From the NCBI RefSeq assembly GCF_048544455.1, contig NC_133537.1:20955541-21019540 (forward strand): a stretch of DNA of 64,000 nt, in the 5' to 3' direction. Each line of letters begins with the position of its first letter. Within the stretch, counting starts at the first letter, position 1. A program made the translations under genes and the position numbers. This stretch comes from Silene latifolia. Taxonomy: Eukaryota > Streptophyta > Magnoliopsida > Caryophyllales > Caryophyllaceae. This document shows positions 12,380 to 23,176 of the stretch, one piece after another. The notes beneath the pieces were generated by a model that was not told the origin of the DNA, did not search any database, and saw nothing but the letters and a program-made list of their open reading frames with translations.

Positions 12380-12600
12380 AACTTAATTTGAGATCACTTC
12401 AATTTAATTAAGTTCAGTTTAACTCTATTAAGTTCAACTTAGTTCATTTCAGACTTCAGCTTTACTAGAACCTGACTCTAAAATTCAGTTTTGTTAAGTT
12501 CACTTCCATTCAGCTTTTTTCAGTTCGGTTTAGTTACTTCAGCTCTTTTTAGCGTAGTTCGGTTTTAGTTCAGTTTCAGCCTTTCAAAGAATAAGGCGTA
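12380..12600. repeat. Degenerate GTTCA/CAGTT pentanucleotide tract
   Basis: Repeated AGTTCAGTTTA, AAGTTCAACTTAG, AGTTCGGTTTAG-like pentamers, the complement of the CTGAA repeats at 10255-10309. Non-coding and strongly degenerate. Confidence 0.55.
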
Positions 12601-12608
12601 ATTTTATA

Positions 12609-12816
12609 CTCCCTCTGTCCCGGTTATTTGTTGCTCTTTTCCATTTTTGGGTGTCTCAGTCATTTGTTGTCCTTTCTATTTTAAGAATGAATTTGATGAG
12701 TAATTTGATCATTCACACTCAATTTATTCCACTTGTCATTTAGTAATTGGTCTAATCCCCTTTCTTTAATCTTTGTGCCAAAACCAAAGGACAACAAATA
12801 ACCGAGACGGAGGGAG
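12609..12816. mobile_element. Stowaway MITE, intact ends
   Basis: CTCCCTCTGTCCCGGTTATT at the left and AACCGAGACGGAGGGAG at the right, flanked by TA (12607-12608 and 12817-12818). 208 bp, no coding capacity. Same family as 6662-6866. Confidence 0.92.
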
Positions 12817-13185
12817 TACATGTTAAATGGATTAGCCCACTGAATAAACTAAGGCTTCCCCTGCTGGAAAATTAGGCTGGCCTTCTCAAGAGTCAAGCCC
12901 CAATCATGTCATTATCAGCCCACTCTGAACGGGATTGATTGATTAACATGTAACTAAAATCACAAATTGTTCTATATGCCCATTCCATGGAATGGATAAG
13001 ACTAGCCCATTAAAAAGAAATCCAACTAAATTAGTTAGTCAATTTATAAAAAAATATTTATAAATGGTTAGTATGCATCATAGAATATCGAGTTCTCAAA
13101 ATAAAATAGAAATAGAAATACACAAATTGTTCTATAAGACCTATATTTAGGTAAAACTAACCCAATAACATAAGGCCTAATAAAA
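12817..13185. other. Non-coding stretch
   Basis: No reading frame or paired repeat ends recognised. Confidence 0.5.
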
Positions 13186-13993
13186 TCTCCCAGCTACTAA
13201 GAGAATAAAAATTCTCTTAGTTTTCCGTCCAAAAGGCATCTAGCTAAATAAGGTAACAAGTAAAAAAAAAAATCATTACATTATTATCTTTTCAATTAAT
13301 ATATTTTTATAATTAAACTCTAATCTTTTTAATTAAAATTCATATTTATGACTTTTTCATTAAAATCCATAATTTATTATGCAATCATTTCCACTTCCAT
13401 AGATATTATTCTTCATCAGTTTCACTCAAAAAATACGCAAACCTGCTTCTTAAGCAATCTTTAACATAATTATTGACATCATTTACACCCTAAATTTACG
13501 TAAATCTGTTTCTTATATCCTCATCAGTTACAATCTAAATATGGTGTATATTTTAAAGGACGTAACCATTTTTATGTATTTTTTTTAATTAAAAATAAAA
13601 AAATATTAGTCTAATTATTCGTAAATCATCTTTTTAAGTGCGTGCTATACTGTATTTACCTGTTTTTATTATAAGGTTTATACGCGTTTTAATTAGATTT
13701 TACATTTTTACATCACTTAATTGTAATTTAATGTCATAAATTAGTTTCATGCAATGATATAGTATTATAGAGTTAATTTTTATAGTAAAGTAAAAATGGT
13801 TTAAGACAAAAATAACTTAACTTAAAGTGTCTTTTGATGGTAATAAACTTTCCTTTTCTACCCCTTACTAAGATTATATTAGTACATTATAACATTAAAT
13901 GTACAGTTAATTTATGCAATTAATTTAATGTGAATGCCTCTTTGTAAAACAAAACTAAAAAATACCGTGTTGTAGCACGGGGATCTACACTAG
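13186..13993 (+). mobile_element. Putative non-autonomous Helitron
   Basis: The 3' terminus fits the Helitron rule: a short hairpin (CCGTG TTGTAG CACGG, 13965-13980), about nine bases, then CTAG followed by T. A plausible 5' end is the TC at 13186 (TCTCCCAGCTAC, preceded by A), followed by a short inverted repeat around AATAAAAATT. The 5' boundary is much less certain than the 3' one. No Rep/helicase sequence. Confidence 0.5.
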
Positions 13994-14439
13994 TTACTTA
14001 ATAAAAATATAAAATAATATTTTTATTTTAATAATCTAATATTTTAAATTAATAGCTTACATATTTAAATATGTTAGTTTTCATTATAAAGTATAATTTT
14101 ATCAAAATAAAATCGAAAAAGTAATATATTTTAGATTGTAATATATAGATAAATGAGCATTATTAATATTTACACTTTAAGTTTACTGTTTAAGTCTACC
14201 ATATTGATGTGTTATATTAATTATGAAGATAGAAAAGGGAAAACTTAAAGATAATTTTACATATGAAAAATCAAATTATCATTACATTTACTAATTTTAA
14301 TAAATATTGTGTATTTGGTGTTGTATTTTAGGGAGAATTTCCTATTTTATAAAATTACACTAATTAGTATTTTGGCGATGTATTTTTTAAATAAGAGATC
14401 GAAGATATTTGTGATGGAGAAATTTCTTTAATATAATAA

Positions 14440-14470
14440 CTAGTTTAGATCACGCGCAATGAATGCGCGG
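14440..14470 (-). mobile_element. Helitron-like 3' terminus, minus strand
   Basis: Read on the minus strand: hairpin CGCGC ATTCATT GCGCG (14453-14469), nine bases, then CTAG at 14443-14440 and T. The body would extend rightward; I could not place its 5' end. Confidence 0.5.
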
Positions 14471-14884
14471 ACGCGCGATATTTATAGAGTTACGGAGAAA
14501 TTAATGATGTTAATTTAAAAATATTTACTAATAACATATTTTTTAGCTGCAAAGTTTTCCAAATATTTACTAATACCATATTTTTTAGCCACAACTTCTT
14601 ATCATAAAAAGTCAATAACTTTTTATCAATAAGTTCTTTAAAAAAAAAAAATCCTTATCCTAAAAAGATCAGAGAAAAGTTTATGCAGAATCTGAAATAT
14701 TAAATGTTATAAATATTTAAATACAAAATATTATATCCATTTATAACTTATCATGTCCACACTTATGGTATATGCTAAAATATCAAGCACTATTCTAGGA
14801 AATATGTTTTAGGCGGGAAAAGTTGGAATTTCGCATATTTATTTAGTAAATAGAGGATTAAAATATATTTATGGTTAAAATGTG

Positions 14885-14922
<38 letters not shown>
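14885..14922. repeat. (AAT)n microsatellite
   Basis: About 12 perfect AAT units in AT-rich DNA. Confidence 0.95.
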
Positions 14923-14923
<1 letters not shown>

Positions 14924-15094
14924 TGAGTAAAATATATAGTAATCTTACAAACTGACATATATCATGGAATATAGCATACGTAAAATCTATGGTAGTCTAA
15001 AGTATTTAAGAGTAATATATTTCTCTACAAATATTGAGAAATATGAATTATAAAGTAGGCCAACATTTGTATAGAATAAACAAAAATTTAAGTC

Positions 15095-15096
<2 letters not shown>

Positions 15097-15174
<78 letters not shown>
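15097..15174. repeat. (AT)n microsatellite
   Basis: About 39 perfect AT units. TA arrays also flank the large TIR element at 56.46-62.86 kb, so this array could mark the edge of another TA-targeting insertion, but I cannot pair it with a second end here. Confidence 0.95.
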
Positions 15175-15180
<6 letters not shown>

Positions 15181-15507
15181 GAGTTTTTTCGAGCGATCTG
15201 AGAGCGTCCACATCATCAAAAATAAATTTAGGAAAGTATAATTTTTGATGTAAAATAAAGTAGAAAATCTTTTAATTATTATAATATGTATATTTCCTAA
15301 ATTATATTCAAGTGATATTTCCAATTTTATATCAAAGTTTTACATTTCATTTGTCAAATTAAATATCGTTAAAAAAATTATGAAAATAATATAATTAGCT
15401 TTGTGGTAAAAATGTTATCATTAGAGTATAAATTTCATATTATTTGCACATATTAAAGATGATGTACTTCTTAGTATGTAAAATTGTGTACTTTTTAGTA
15501 TGTTTTC

Positions 15508-17350
15508 TCCCACATTGGAAAATAAGTAGGTGTGGTGAACATACTACATATAAATAGTAGAATAGTCCCACATTGAAAGATTAGTATAAGGTGGGTGATT
15601 CTATAATTATAAATAGGAGGCATACTTGGAACTTATGCATCAACCCAAAATCTTTTGAGTCTCTTAAGTATTGTCTTGGAGAGTTCTTAAAATTTTATAT
15701 CATTATATTTTCTACCTATAGATTTTATATGTCTCACATAGAAAAATAATGTAGGTGTGGTAAATATACTACGTTTAAATAATATAATTAGAATTGTGTT
15801 AAAAAAAATAATGTAGGTGTGATAAATATACTACGTTTAAATAATATAATTAAAATTGTGTTAAAAAAATTCTATCATTAGGGTATAGGTTCATATCATT
15901 TGCACATATTTTAATTATGATAAAAAAAAACGTATGAATATTAATAGATGTATTTGCTTATTATTAAATCGGGTTGGATGTCGAATTAGGTTCAAAAAAT
16001 ATGGTGTACTTTTAAATATGTTATTCATCTCACATTGAAAAATAATGTAGGTGTGATAAATATATATTACGTATAAATAGTTGAATTGTCCCACACCATA
16101 AGATTATCATAGGTGCGGTGATCTCATGATTATAAATAGGATTTATCCTTGGAACTTAGGTATCACCCCAAATATATTAAATCTCTTAAAGTATACTTAT
16201 TATATAAGAAACTTTAAACATAATCTTGAATTAAATGTTTAATTTTTAAAGTTGCAACATTTTTTTAGGTGGGAGAAAGATCGATAAAATGGTTAATATT
16301 ATAGCGGAAAATTTTCATGTTACCCTCGAATTTTGTTAGATTACACATAATACCCCTAATTTTAAGTTTGTACATATAATACCCTTGTGTTTACTTTTTT
16401 TCATAACGCTGTTACTCCTATGAGTAACTAGATGAGTAATTGAACATGTCATGCTATTTGTGTTTTGTTATTTAGGTATTAAATATTAGTTTATTAAATA
16501 AAATATGGATTTAAGAATTAGATGATGAAGTGTATGTGTAATAGACGATAACAAAAGAAAAAGGCGTCAAAAGTCATAGGAGTAGTGACATTATGACAGA
16601 AGTTGTCAAATGGTATTCTATGAAAGAAAAAGGTGAACACATGGGGTACCATTTGTAGAAACTTAAAATTAGGGGTACCATGTTTAATCTATCAAAGTTC
16701 AAGGTTACCATGAGAAATTTCCAATATTATAATGATATAGTTAACTAAATTTTCATTTAAAAGAGAGAGATATTCGTACTAATAAAACAATAAAGGAGGT
16801 ATTATTTTTTAACTGTTATTTTATTATCACGCCATCAAACTTAACGTCCATTTAACAGCCTTTATATGAGGGTACTATGGGCAAAAAAATGGAACCTCAA
16901 GGATACTATAGGCAGATTCTTAAAAGTAGGGGCAAAGTGGAAAATCTGACAAAATTAAGGGGTAGCACAAAAAACTTCTGTATCTCAATTATGATAAAAA
17001 AAAAGGAAGAAAAACAACGACAAATATTAATGGAGAATACTTGATCATATTATTAAATTTAAATACAACTATTAGATATAATGAGTAACAATTAACCGTA
17101 TTCGGTATTCGGGATCTAGTGAATGTCGAACTAAATGCAAAGAAGATGGTGTAATTCTGAGTATGTTATTTGTCCCACATTGAAAAACAATGCAAGTTTG
17201 ATGATATACATACTACGTATAAATGGTAGAATTGTCCCACATCAGAAAAATAATCCAAGTTTAGTGAATATATTACTTATAAATAGTAGAATTTGTCCCA
17301 CATCGAAAGATTAGTATAAGGTGGGGGTGATTATATGATTATAAATAAGA
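15508..17350 (+). repeat. Dispersed array of USE-TATA promoter-like units
   Basis: Three clusters (about 15508-15670, 16028-16195, 17172-17350) repeat a unit with TCCCACATTG/GTCCCACATCG followed, 31-35 bp later, by TATAAATA. Pairs, given as USE end to TATA start: 15517-15549, 15575-15608, 16037-16072, 16098-16131, 17182-17218, 17244-17278, 17305-17340. RTCCCACATCG is the upstream sequence element (USE) of plant U-snRNA genes, and a spacing of about four helical turns is the Pol II arrangement. No U-snRNA sequence follows the boxes. Decayed versions lie near 15730-15860. Similar TCCCACAT-TATA combinations also occur in some plant LTRs, so an LTR origin is an alternative. Confidence 0.7.
16304..16722. 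mobile_element. Mutator-like MITE with long TIRs and 9-bp target duplication
   Basis: Flanked by AATATTATA on both sides (16295-16303 and 16723-16731). Termini pair over roughly 80 bp: GGAAAATTTTCATG...ACCCCTAATTTTAAGTTT at the left and its imperfect complement AAACTTAAAATTAGGGGTACC...CATGAGAAATTTCC at the right. No coding sequence. Confidence 0.85.
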
Positions 17351-17514
17351 GTTAACCCACGTATATATTAATCTTTTTTTTTTTTTTGAAAGAGATATTT
17401 TAATAATATGTAAACAAATCATTAGACATAGAATGTAAACATTAAACCCTTATGTTTTTTTTGCATTATAAATAAGTTAATTACCCATTTGCAACGCACG
17501 GACATTCAAACTAG

Positions 17515-18170
17515 TCAATACTATATATTAAATCCAGAAACCAAGGAACTTCAATGTAATTAAAGAAAGTTATACAAATTAATTATACTATATAATAGCA
17601 TGTGTGATGGACCCGATTAAGGGATCTCAATGCAAATATTATATAGTTTAGGTTAAAATTAAATTATATAGAAGTTTGGTAATTTTCCTAAACATGGTCA
17701 ATTTTTCTAAATATTTGTAGAAGACTAGAAGATGGTCAATTTCCTTAAAATAAAATAATTAATTAGTATAAACATGCACATTTATGGTATTAATTATTAT
17801 TATCATCCTAAAAATATATATTAAATTTAAAAATCTATGTAATTTTATTGAATTTTATAGTTTATTAGATGTATAGAGATGTTAATTATTTAACATACAA
17901 AAATATAATAAGTATAGGTTATAAATAATTCAAGTTAGATTCCATAATATATAATATTGCATAATTCTTTCGATTTGATTTAATGCATATATGTAATATA
18001 TTTATATAAATATATAATCCTCTTAAAATTGTATGCCTAAGTAGTAAAAGTAATTTCGTCAGTAAAGAAAAGAATTGTAGCAACATTGGATATAGTTATA
18101 TGATAGTAATCACTCATTTGAATAGTAAAAGTAACAATATTATCAACGAGATTAGTAAGAGTGGTAGAAA
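17515..18170. other. AT-rich flank of the Tat insertion
   Basis: Non-coding. The last ~60 bp (AGTAAAAGTAACAATATTATCAACGAG...) resembles the 59-bp minisatellite that resumes at 43999, so the Tat element landed inside that repeat. Confidence 0.55.
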
Positions 18171-18598
18171 CAACATGTAGATACCTCATTTCTGCACCTC
18201 CCGCAAACCACCCGGTGATGATTGGGCCGCATGTTTGGTACGCGGAACAATTTGTGACAGTTCATAAGTTTATCGTCAAGTGATTGCTCAAACACTGATG
18301 TCTACCTCTTAGTTGTCATCTACGCGCCTATATGGTCGTTTTGACAGTAATTAGAGTACATTTGGAGTCCGGGCCTAAAATCGTCTTCATTTTCTGATAA
18401 CCGCTAAATCCCGAGTCAGAATGTTCTGGAATGTTCCGGATATTTCTATTCCATATTTTATAAATCTTTCACAATCTTTTATTCTTTGGTAAACAATTTC
18501 CCGTAATATTCATACAAAATATTAAGGAAAATAAGATTATCCCGTCATTCCATAAACCAAACACGGAAATCTTTCTTCCGCAGGAGGAAACCACTTGA

Positions 18599-18658
18599 GA
18601 ACAGACGCAGCAGGTGCTGCGCCTCTTCCAAGAGACGCAATGACTGTTGCGCCTCTTC
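18599..18658 (+). repeat. Twin 30-bp palindromes in the 5' LTR
   Basis: Units 18599-18628 (arms GAACAGACGCA / TGCGCCTCTTC, centre GCAGGTGC) and 18629-18658 (arms CAAGAGACGCA / TGCGCCTCTTC). They abut exactly and end 97 bp before the TATA box. Cruciform or hairpin potential is high; a binding site for a dimeric factor is equally possible. Confidence 0.9.
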
Positions 18659-18755
18659 CTAGGTCCTTTTCTGCGTATTTTTCGTATCTTTTTCACATCT
18701 TTTCGAGATTCACTTCCAAAGTCTCTCCGAAAACCCTATTCCTTCACGTGATTAG

Positions 18756-18763
18756 TATAAATA
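18756..18763 (+). promoter_or_regulatory. TATA box of the Tat LTR promoter
   Basis: TATAAATA in TTAGTATAAATAGGAGCC, preceded by CACGTG (18746-18751, a G-box core). The 12-mer TTAGTATAAATAG is shared with the promoter of antisense gene 1 (37541-37550). Confidence 0.75.
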
Positions 18764-19202
18764 GGAGCCTTCGCTCCTCATATTTCTCACGCGAGTGTCC
18801 GCCCTTCTCTTCTCCCTTTGCATTCTAGACCACGTTCTTACTTTTTGGCGTCTACGTGCTTGAACATTCGACCACGTAAGATCGGATCCTTCTGAGTACC
18901 AGCCTCGTTTGCATGACCGACCAATTTGACCAACTCCACAATTAATCAACTTAATTAATCTTAATCGTTTTCCTCATACGAGGGCACTTTCGTTACATTC
19001 GAGTCGAGCATCACTAATCGTAAACTTAGTTCATCTCGTTTCGTCAAACATGTAAGTCTGTGGGTGTAAATCTCTCTTTTATTTATTGTTATTTACCTTT
19101 TGTATCATTAATGTAAGGTTTATGTCGAAAATACTCGTTAAAACCGATTTCTAAAACCGTGCTTTAAAACCCTTTTACGGATTACCAGAAGATAACCGTC
19201 GA

Positions 19203-19262
19203 GAAAGGACGCAAAGAATCGCTGCGCCTCTTGAAGGAGCGCAAGAATCGCCGCGCCTCTTC
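19203..19262 (+). repeat. Degenerate palindromic module in the LTR
   Basis: Two decayed units of the same design (GAAAGGACGCA...TGCGCCTCTTG and AAGGAGCGCA...GCGCCTCTTC) located ~440 bp after the TATA box, in the predicted transcribed part of the LTR. A third decayed version lies at 19816-19870, and its 3' LTR counterpart is at 43239-43300. Confidence 0.7.
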
Positions 19263-20564
19263 TTGAGGCCGCGCAGATTCTCGCTTCTTTCTTCTTCCTT
19301 CGTCCTCTGTAAATTCGCTTTCTTTTGTTTGTTTTCGTTTATCCTTCAATTCTTTGACATACAATCACAATAATTTCACATGTATATTGCTTAGACATCA
19401 TTAATACGTTTATTTAATCATTAAATTCGACTTAAATCCCTTATAATCCAATATTTGCGGGTTTTCGTCATTAAAATCAATCCGGGTTGTAGAGATTCGA
19501 TTCTTTCATATTGAGTTTCCGGAATTCGACCTTTGGTATATTTCCATCTGTTATTTATCATATTCGTTATTAATTTGTCATTAATTCATCATGTTTAACC
19601 TATTTAGTTCACCTATGTCACTAATCAATCTTTCATCCATGTAAATAATTCGTTCGTATCCGTCTCATCCGGGTTTTATTGCTTTTATGACTCATTCACA
19701 TGTATTAATCCATTAAATCACTTCCATCCGAGTCGAATATCGTAATCAATCCTTAAAATTATCAATTAACATTAACGATTTGCAGTTCCGGCTTCACAGC
19801 CAGAACTCACCCTTGGAACAGACGCAAAGAATCTGCGCTCTTCCAAAGGGCGCGATCTGCTGCGCTGTTCAGGTTGATTTTTGTCTCTGAACTCCCGTTC
19901 TGCCTTGACCTGTTTAATTAGTTTACGTATAATTAACTATTAACCGTATTATCACCTACTGATTTATTCGTTGATTTATTCCTTTATTCTTTTTCTCAAA
20001 TTGTCCGTTTTAGGAGTATTTTCGACATAAATCCCTAAACCCGATGTAATTATTGTATTCTTTATTGTATTTATCATTGTATTTTGTACCACTTGTATGT
20101 TTTCACATGTAATTGAACCTTAATCCCAACTTCGACCCATTTGCATGATTAAATTAATTGTTCACCGACTTAGTTAATCTCACATGCTAGGATTAAAATG
20201 TTGGATGTTGCATTGCATGCATATAATCGACGATATATCGAGTATGAATAACTTCCCTAATCATTAGTAGAGGCCGCTATCGAGGCGGGCGGGATTAGGT
20301 GTTCGATCAAAAGAGCTTTCTAATATGTACCCTCACCCCTTACTCCAGATCTCTGTGAACATCCGTGTTCATTGGCATCCACGAGAGTCATTTTAGACAT
20401 AGAATGCTAAGGGTAATGAGTTCTTGGTGTTCATGTCACTACTTTGTGTCTTGACATGACACGAGATATTCGAACGGTTCCAATTTCCCATAAAAATTGG
20501 TGGCGACTCCACAAATGCAAACGCTTGTTCTCCCAAGCATCCCCGTGGCCCCCTGTCCACAGTT

Positions 20565-20581
20565 TGGCGACTCTGCTAGGG
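20565..20581 (+). other. Primer binding site of the Tat element
   Basis: TGGCGACTCTGCTAGGG begins 3 bp after the LTR end, the usual position for the tRNA primer site in Ty3/gypsy elements. I did not assign the tRNA with certainty. Confidence 0.75.
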
Positions 20582-21346
20582 ATAATACACTTACGTGTAG
20601 CCAAAAGGGTGAAACTTGAACAAGGTTAGGGAATAGTTTGTACAAGACAATTGTCGGTATTCATAACTCGGTCTTCCTAGATCGTTTCATTCGGCCTTCC
20701 TAGGCCCAACCCAACCCATTCGACCAATCGTCCCGTCTAAACGGTCCTAATTCTTATTTGGGCCTAAGGGTGGATAGCGATTGACGTCATCTATACCATG
20801 GTACTTACTCTTGTTTGTATCAAGGACTTTCACTACTTGAGGAAATTGACTAGGAATCGGCCTTACTCTTGTTTGGTACGAGCCTCTCCACAGACTTCGG
20901 GTTTGATTGTTCGGTATGGCAACCCACCCTTTAAACCAAAACCCTTTTAAATGCACTCAGCATCCCGTTATAATGATTGTATAAATGTTTGTACCTTACG
21001 TGATCACCATTTCTAAACAAAACCATGACGATTTTGTAAAATCAAAACCTCTTTTAAATTTCGAAAAAAGGCCCATCATTAGCGCAAAACCAAGTCGAAA
21101 CTCTGTCCATTTGTCGAGTCAAATTTCGGGCCCAAGCCCATTTCAAAACCTCACTTTGAGTCCACTCCTACAACTACACTACACTTGACTTGGACACACA
21201 TTTTCAAACTTGGTCTTTTCTTCAAAAGCTCACTGACACAAGTGGCACACACCCACTTCACGAGTCAAAATTTTCTTTCCTAGTAAGTGTGCTAGAATGG
21301 TCGATCGTGTTTTGATTCGTCGTCGATCTCTTATCCAGTTTCCAAG
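20582..21346 (+). other. Leader between primer site and gag
   Basis: About 765 bp without a coding frame, ending in the gag ATG at 21347 (CCAAGATGCC context). Probably 5' UTR and packaging region; no specific signal identified. Confidence 0.6.
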
Positions 21347-22513
21347 ATGCCTGAAACAAGCGACGCGAACTTCAATCAACTCCAAGATAGTAATGATCGA
21401 ATCCTAGCCGCGCTGGCTCAAATCCAAGTTACTCAAGACCAAGTGCATGATCGCCTTGACACCATCGAGGGCCAGATCTATACCGTAGAAACCAGGATTC
21501 CTCCTCGAGAAAGTGAAGTCGTTGATGACTTCGTGAACGACTTTAGAGACGACAGCCCTCCCATGGGTGTGACTGCAGCTGAAAAACGACTCCAATACTT
21601 AGAAGAGCAATTGATGTACCTTAAAGGGGATGACATTTATAGGGAGAATAATCGCAAGTATGAGGCCGTAAATTCCAAGTTGCCAACCAACTTCAACATG
21701 ACGGATATCCCTAAATTCAAGGGGCATGAGAACCCTTTGAACCATATCCGTGCCTTCAAGGATTACATGTCTATCAAAGGCATCAAACCCGAGATGTTCT
21801 TAAGGATCTTTCCTTCATCTCTTGACACCATCCCAAAGCAATGGTTCTACTCTCTGGAACACAAGAAGATCGCTACTTGGGAAGATGCCGCGATCGAGTT
21901 TGCTAAGCAATATGCGGATAATGTTGAGATCCAAGTTAACATGCGCACTCTAGAGGTTCTTACCCAAAATGACAAAGAAGGTTTCACCGACTTCCTAAGT
22001 AGGTGGAGGAAGACTAGTACCCAACTAGTTGAACGCCCGGATGAGGCTACCCTTGTGGAGAAATTTGTGGACAACTTAAAGCCCATCTATGCCAATAATT
22101 TGAGGTACCAAAACATTAAAACTTTCAAGGACTTAACCGTACTAAGAACAAGGATCGAAGATGACATCCGTAAAGGGCTCTTGTCCAAAACAGTAGGTCG
22201 AGGATATCAAGGCTCAACAAGTCGTTCTTACGGCTCCACTAGCAAGACCGATGAAGTTAACCTCCTCGAGCCATCCAAGAAAAGTGCCCCACCAAGGAAA
22301 TTTACAAATCTTGGGGACACATACTCCAATGCAATAAAAAGACTAATGAAACAAGGCAAACTCCAACCCATAGGACCTACTCCCGAACCTGAAAAGAAGT
22401 CCAAGTTCTGGGACGAGAACTCATACTGTGAATATCATAAGGGTAAAGGGTACGACACAGAAAAATGCTACAAATTGAAAAATGTGCTTCAAGACATGAT
22501 AGAGGAAGGATGA
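21347..22513 (+). CDS. gag: Gag portion of the Tat polyprotein
   Basis: 388 codons. The N-terminal part is predicted helical and coiled-coil (QIQVTQDQVHDRLDTIEGQI). The retrotransposon gag core follows around residues 115-265 (IPKFKGHENPLNHIRAFKDY, then KQWFYSLE and FVDNLKP). A variant zinc knuckle closes it at about residues 362-378 (CEYHKGKGYDTEKCYKLK, spacing C-X2-H...C). The start is the first ATG after the leader. The TGA at 22511 is probably a nonsense mutation, because the same frame continues open to the next stop at 22700 and onward into pol. Confidence 0.92.
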   Translation: MPETSDANFNQLQDSNDRILAALAQIQVTQDQVHDRLDTIEGQIYTVETRIPPRESEVVDDFVNDFRDDSPPMGVTAAEKRLQYLEEQLMYLKGDDIYRENNRKYEAVNSKLPTNFNMTDIPKFKGHENPLNHIRAFKDYMSIKGIKPEMFLRIFPSSLDTIPKQWFYSLEHKKIATWEDAAIEFAKQYADNVEIQVNMRTLEVLTQNDKEGFTDFLSRWRKTSTQLVERPDEATLVEKFVDNLKPIYANNLRYQNIKTFKDLTVLRTRIEDDIRKGLLSKTVGRGYQGSTSRSYGSTSKTDEVNLLEPSKKSAPPRKFTNLGDTYSNAIKRLMKQGKLQPIGPTPEPEKKSKFWDENSYCEYHKGKGYDTEKCYKLKNVLQDMIEEG

Positions 22514-23176
22514 CTACCAATACCGCCGGGAGGTAAGCCCAACAACACTCAGAATCCTCTTGTAATTCTAGTGATCACAAGTGAAGAATCTATCTTATAT
22601 TGTTCACACCTCATTTCTCCAGTTGAAAATGAAATCCACGCAATCGAGAATGAAGGATTCTACTCTACCATTTCCCCTACCATCACCGACTTCATTACAT
22701 AGGCAAGAAGCGTGGATAGGCAAGTTTGGGAATTAGAAAATGTGGTGACAACATTACATGACCCCAATGCGACACCCAAAGAACATACGCCATTAATCTT
22801 TTCTCAAAATGCCACTATGCAAGAAATAGTCGCCGTGGTTGATAAACTAGTCGACCAAATCACACGACTAGAAGACGAGATCATGAGAATGAGGGAACTA
22901 GCTACAATCAATGGAGTATGGGCCGATGATGATGAGGACGAGTATCTCATTGAACCTTGCTTAGACGAACAAGCTGTTAGTCTATTGTTTGGAGATGATC
23001 GATTTGTTAAAGCCACGCAGGATGAGATCATTACTATGATACTTCAAGACGACCACTTCAACCCTACCGCGTTAATCACAGAAACAAACGCGAACTAGCA
23101 GAAAGGATGGAGAAAGTCAATAAAGTGGACCAACAATCAAGGAAGACTCTTCAAGCTCACCACTGGAGAAGGAGAG
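22514..23176 (+). pseudogene. Gag-pol linker with no recognisable protease
   Basis: In frame with gag and pol, interrupted by TAG at 22700-22702 and TAG at 23096-23098. It contains an acidic segment (WADDDEDEYLIEPCLDEQ) and heptad-like leucines. The aspartic protease expected between gag and reverse transcriptase in Tat elements (a D-S/T/G-G motif and the downstream folds) is not visible here or in the following 200 codons. Because the frame is kept, an in-frame deletion is the simplest reading. Confidence 0.6.

Larger units (their letters stand above)
18176..20561 (+). repeat. 5' LTR of the Tat element
   Basis: 2386 bp from TGTAGATACC to CTGTCCACA. It contains the TATA box at 18756, the twin palindromes at 18599-18658, further degenerate palindromic modules at 19203-19262 and 19816-19870, and a U5-side segment that includes GTGGCGACTCCAC. 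The first ~1 kb matches the antisense LTR at 1-983. Confidence 0.93.

Noticed and set aside
14987-15324. Frames with long Ile-Tyr repeats
   Set aside because: Translation of the (AT)n microsatellite, as at 62787-62996.
15600-15700. U-snRNA gene downstream of the USE-TATA couple
   Set aside because: The sequence after the TATA box does not match U1, U2, U3, U4, U5 or U6 starts.
16790-16985. Sequence resembling one half of the MITE at 16304-16722 (AGGGGTAGCA, ACCTCAAGGATACTATAGG)
   Set aside because: Similarity is loose, ends and duplication cannot be placed.
17480-17514. Helitron-like end ACATTCAAACTAGT after a GC patch
   Set aside because: CTAG-T is present, but the expected hairpin (CCATTT versus GCACGG) does not pair; left out as a feature.
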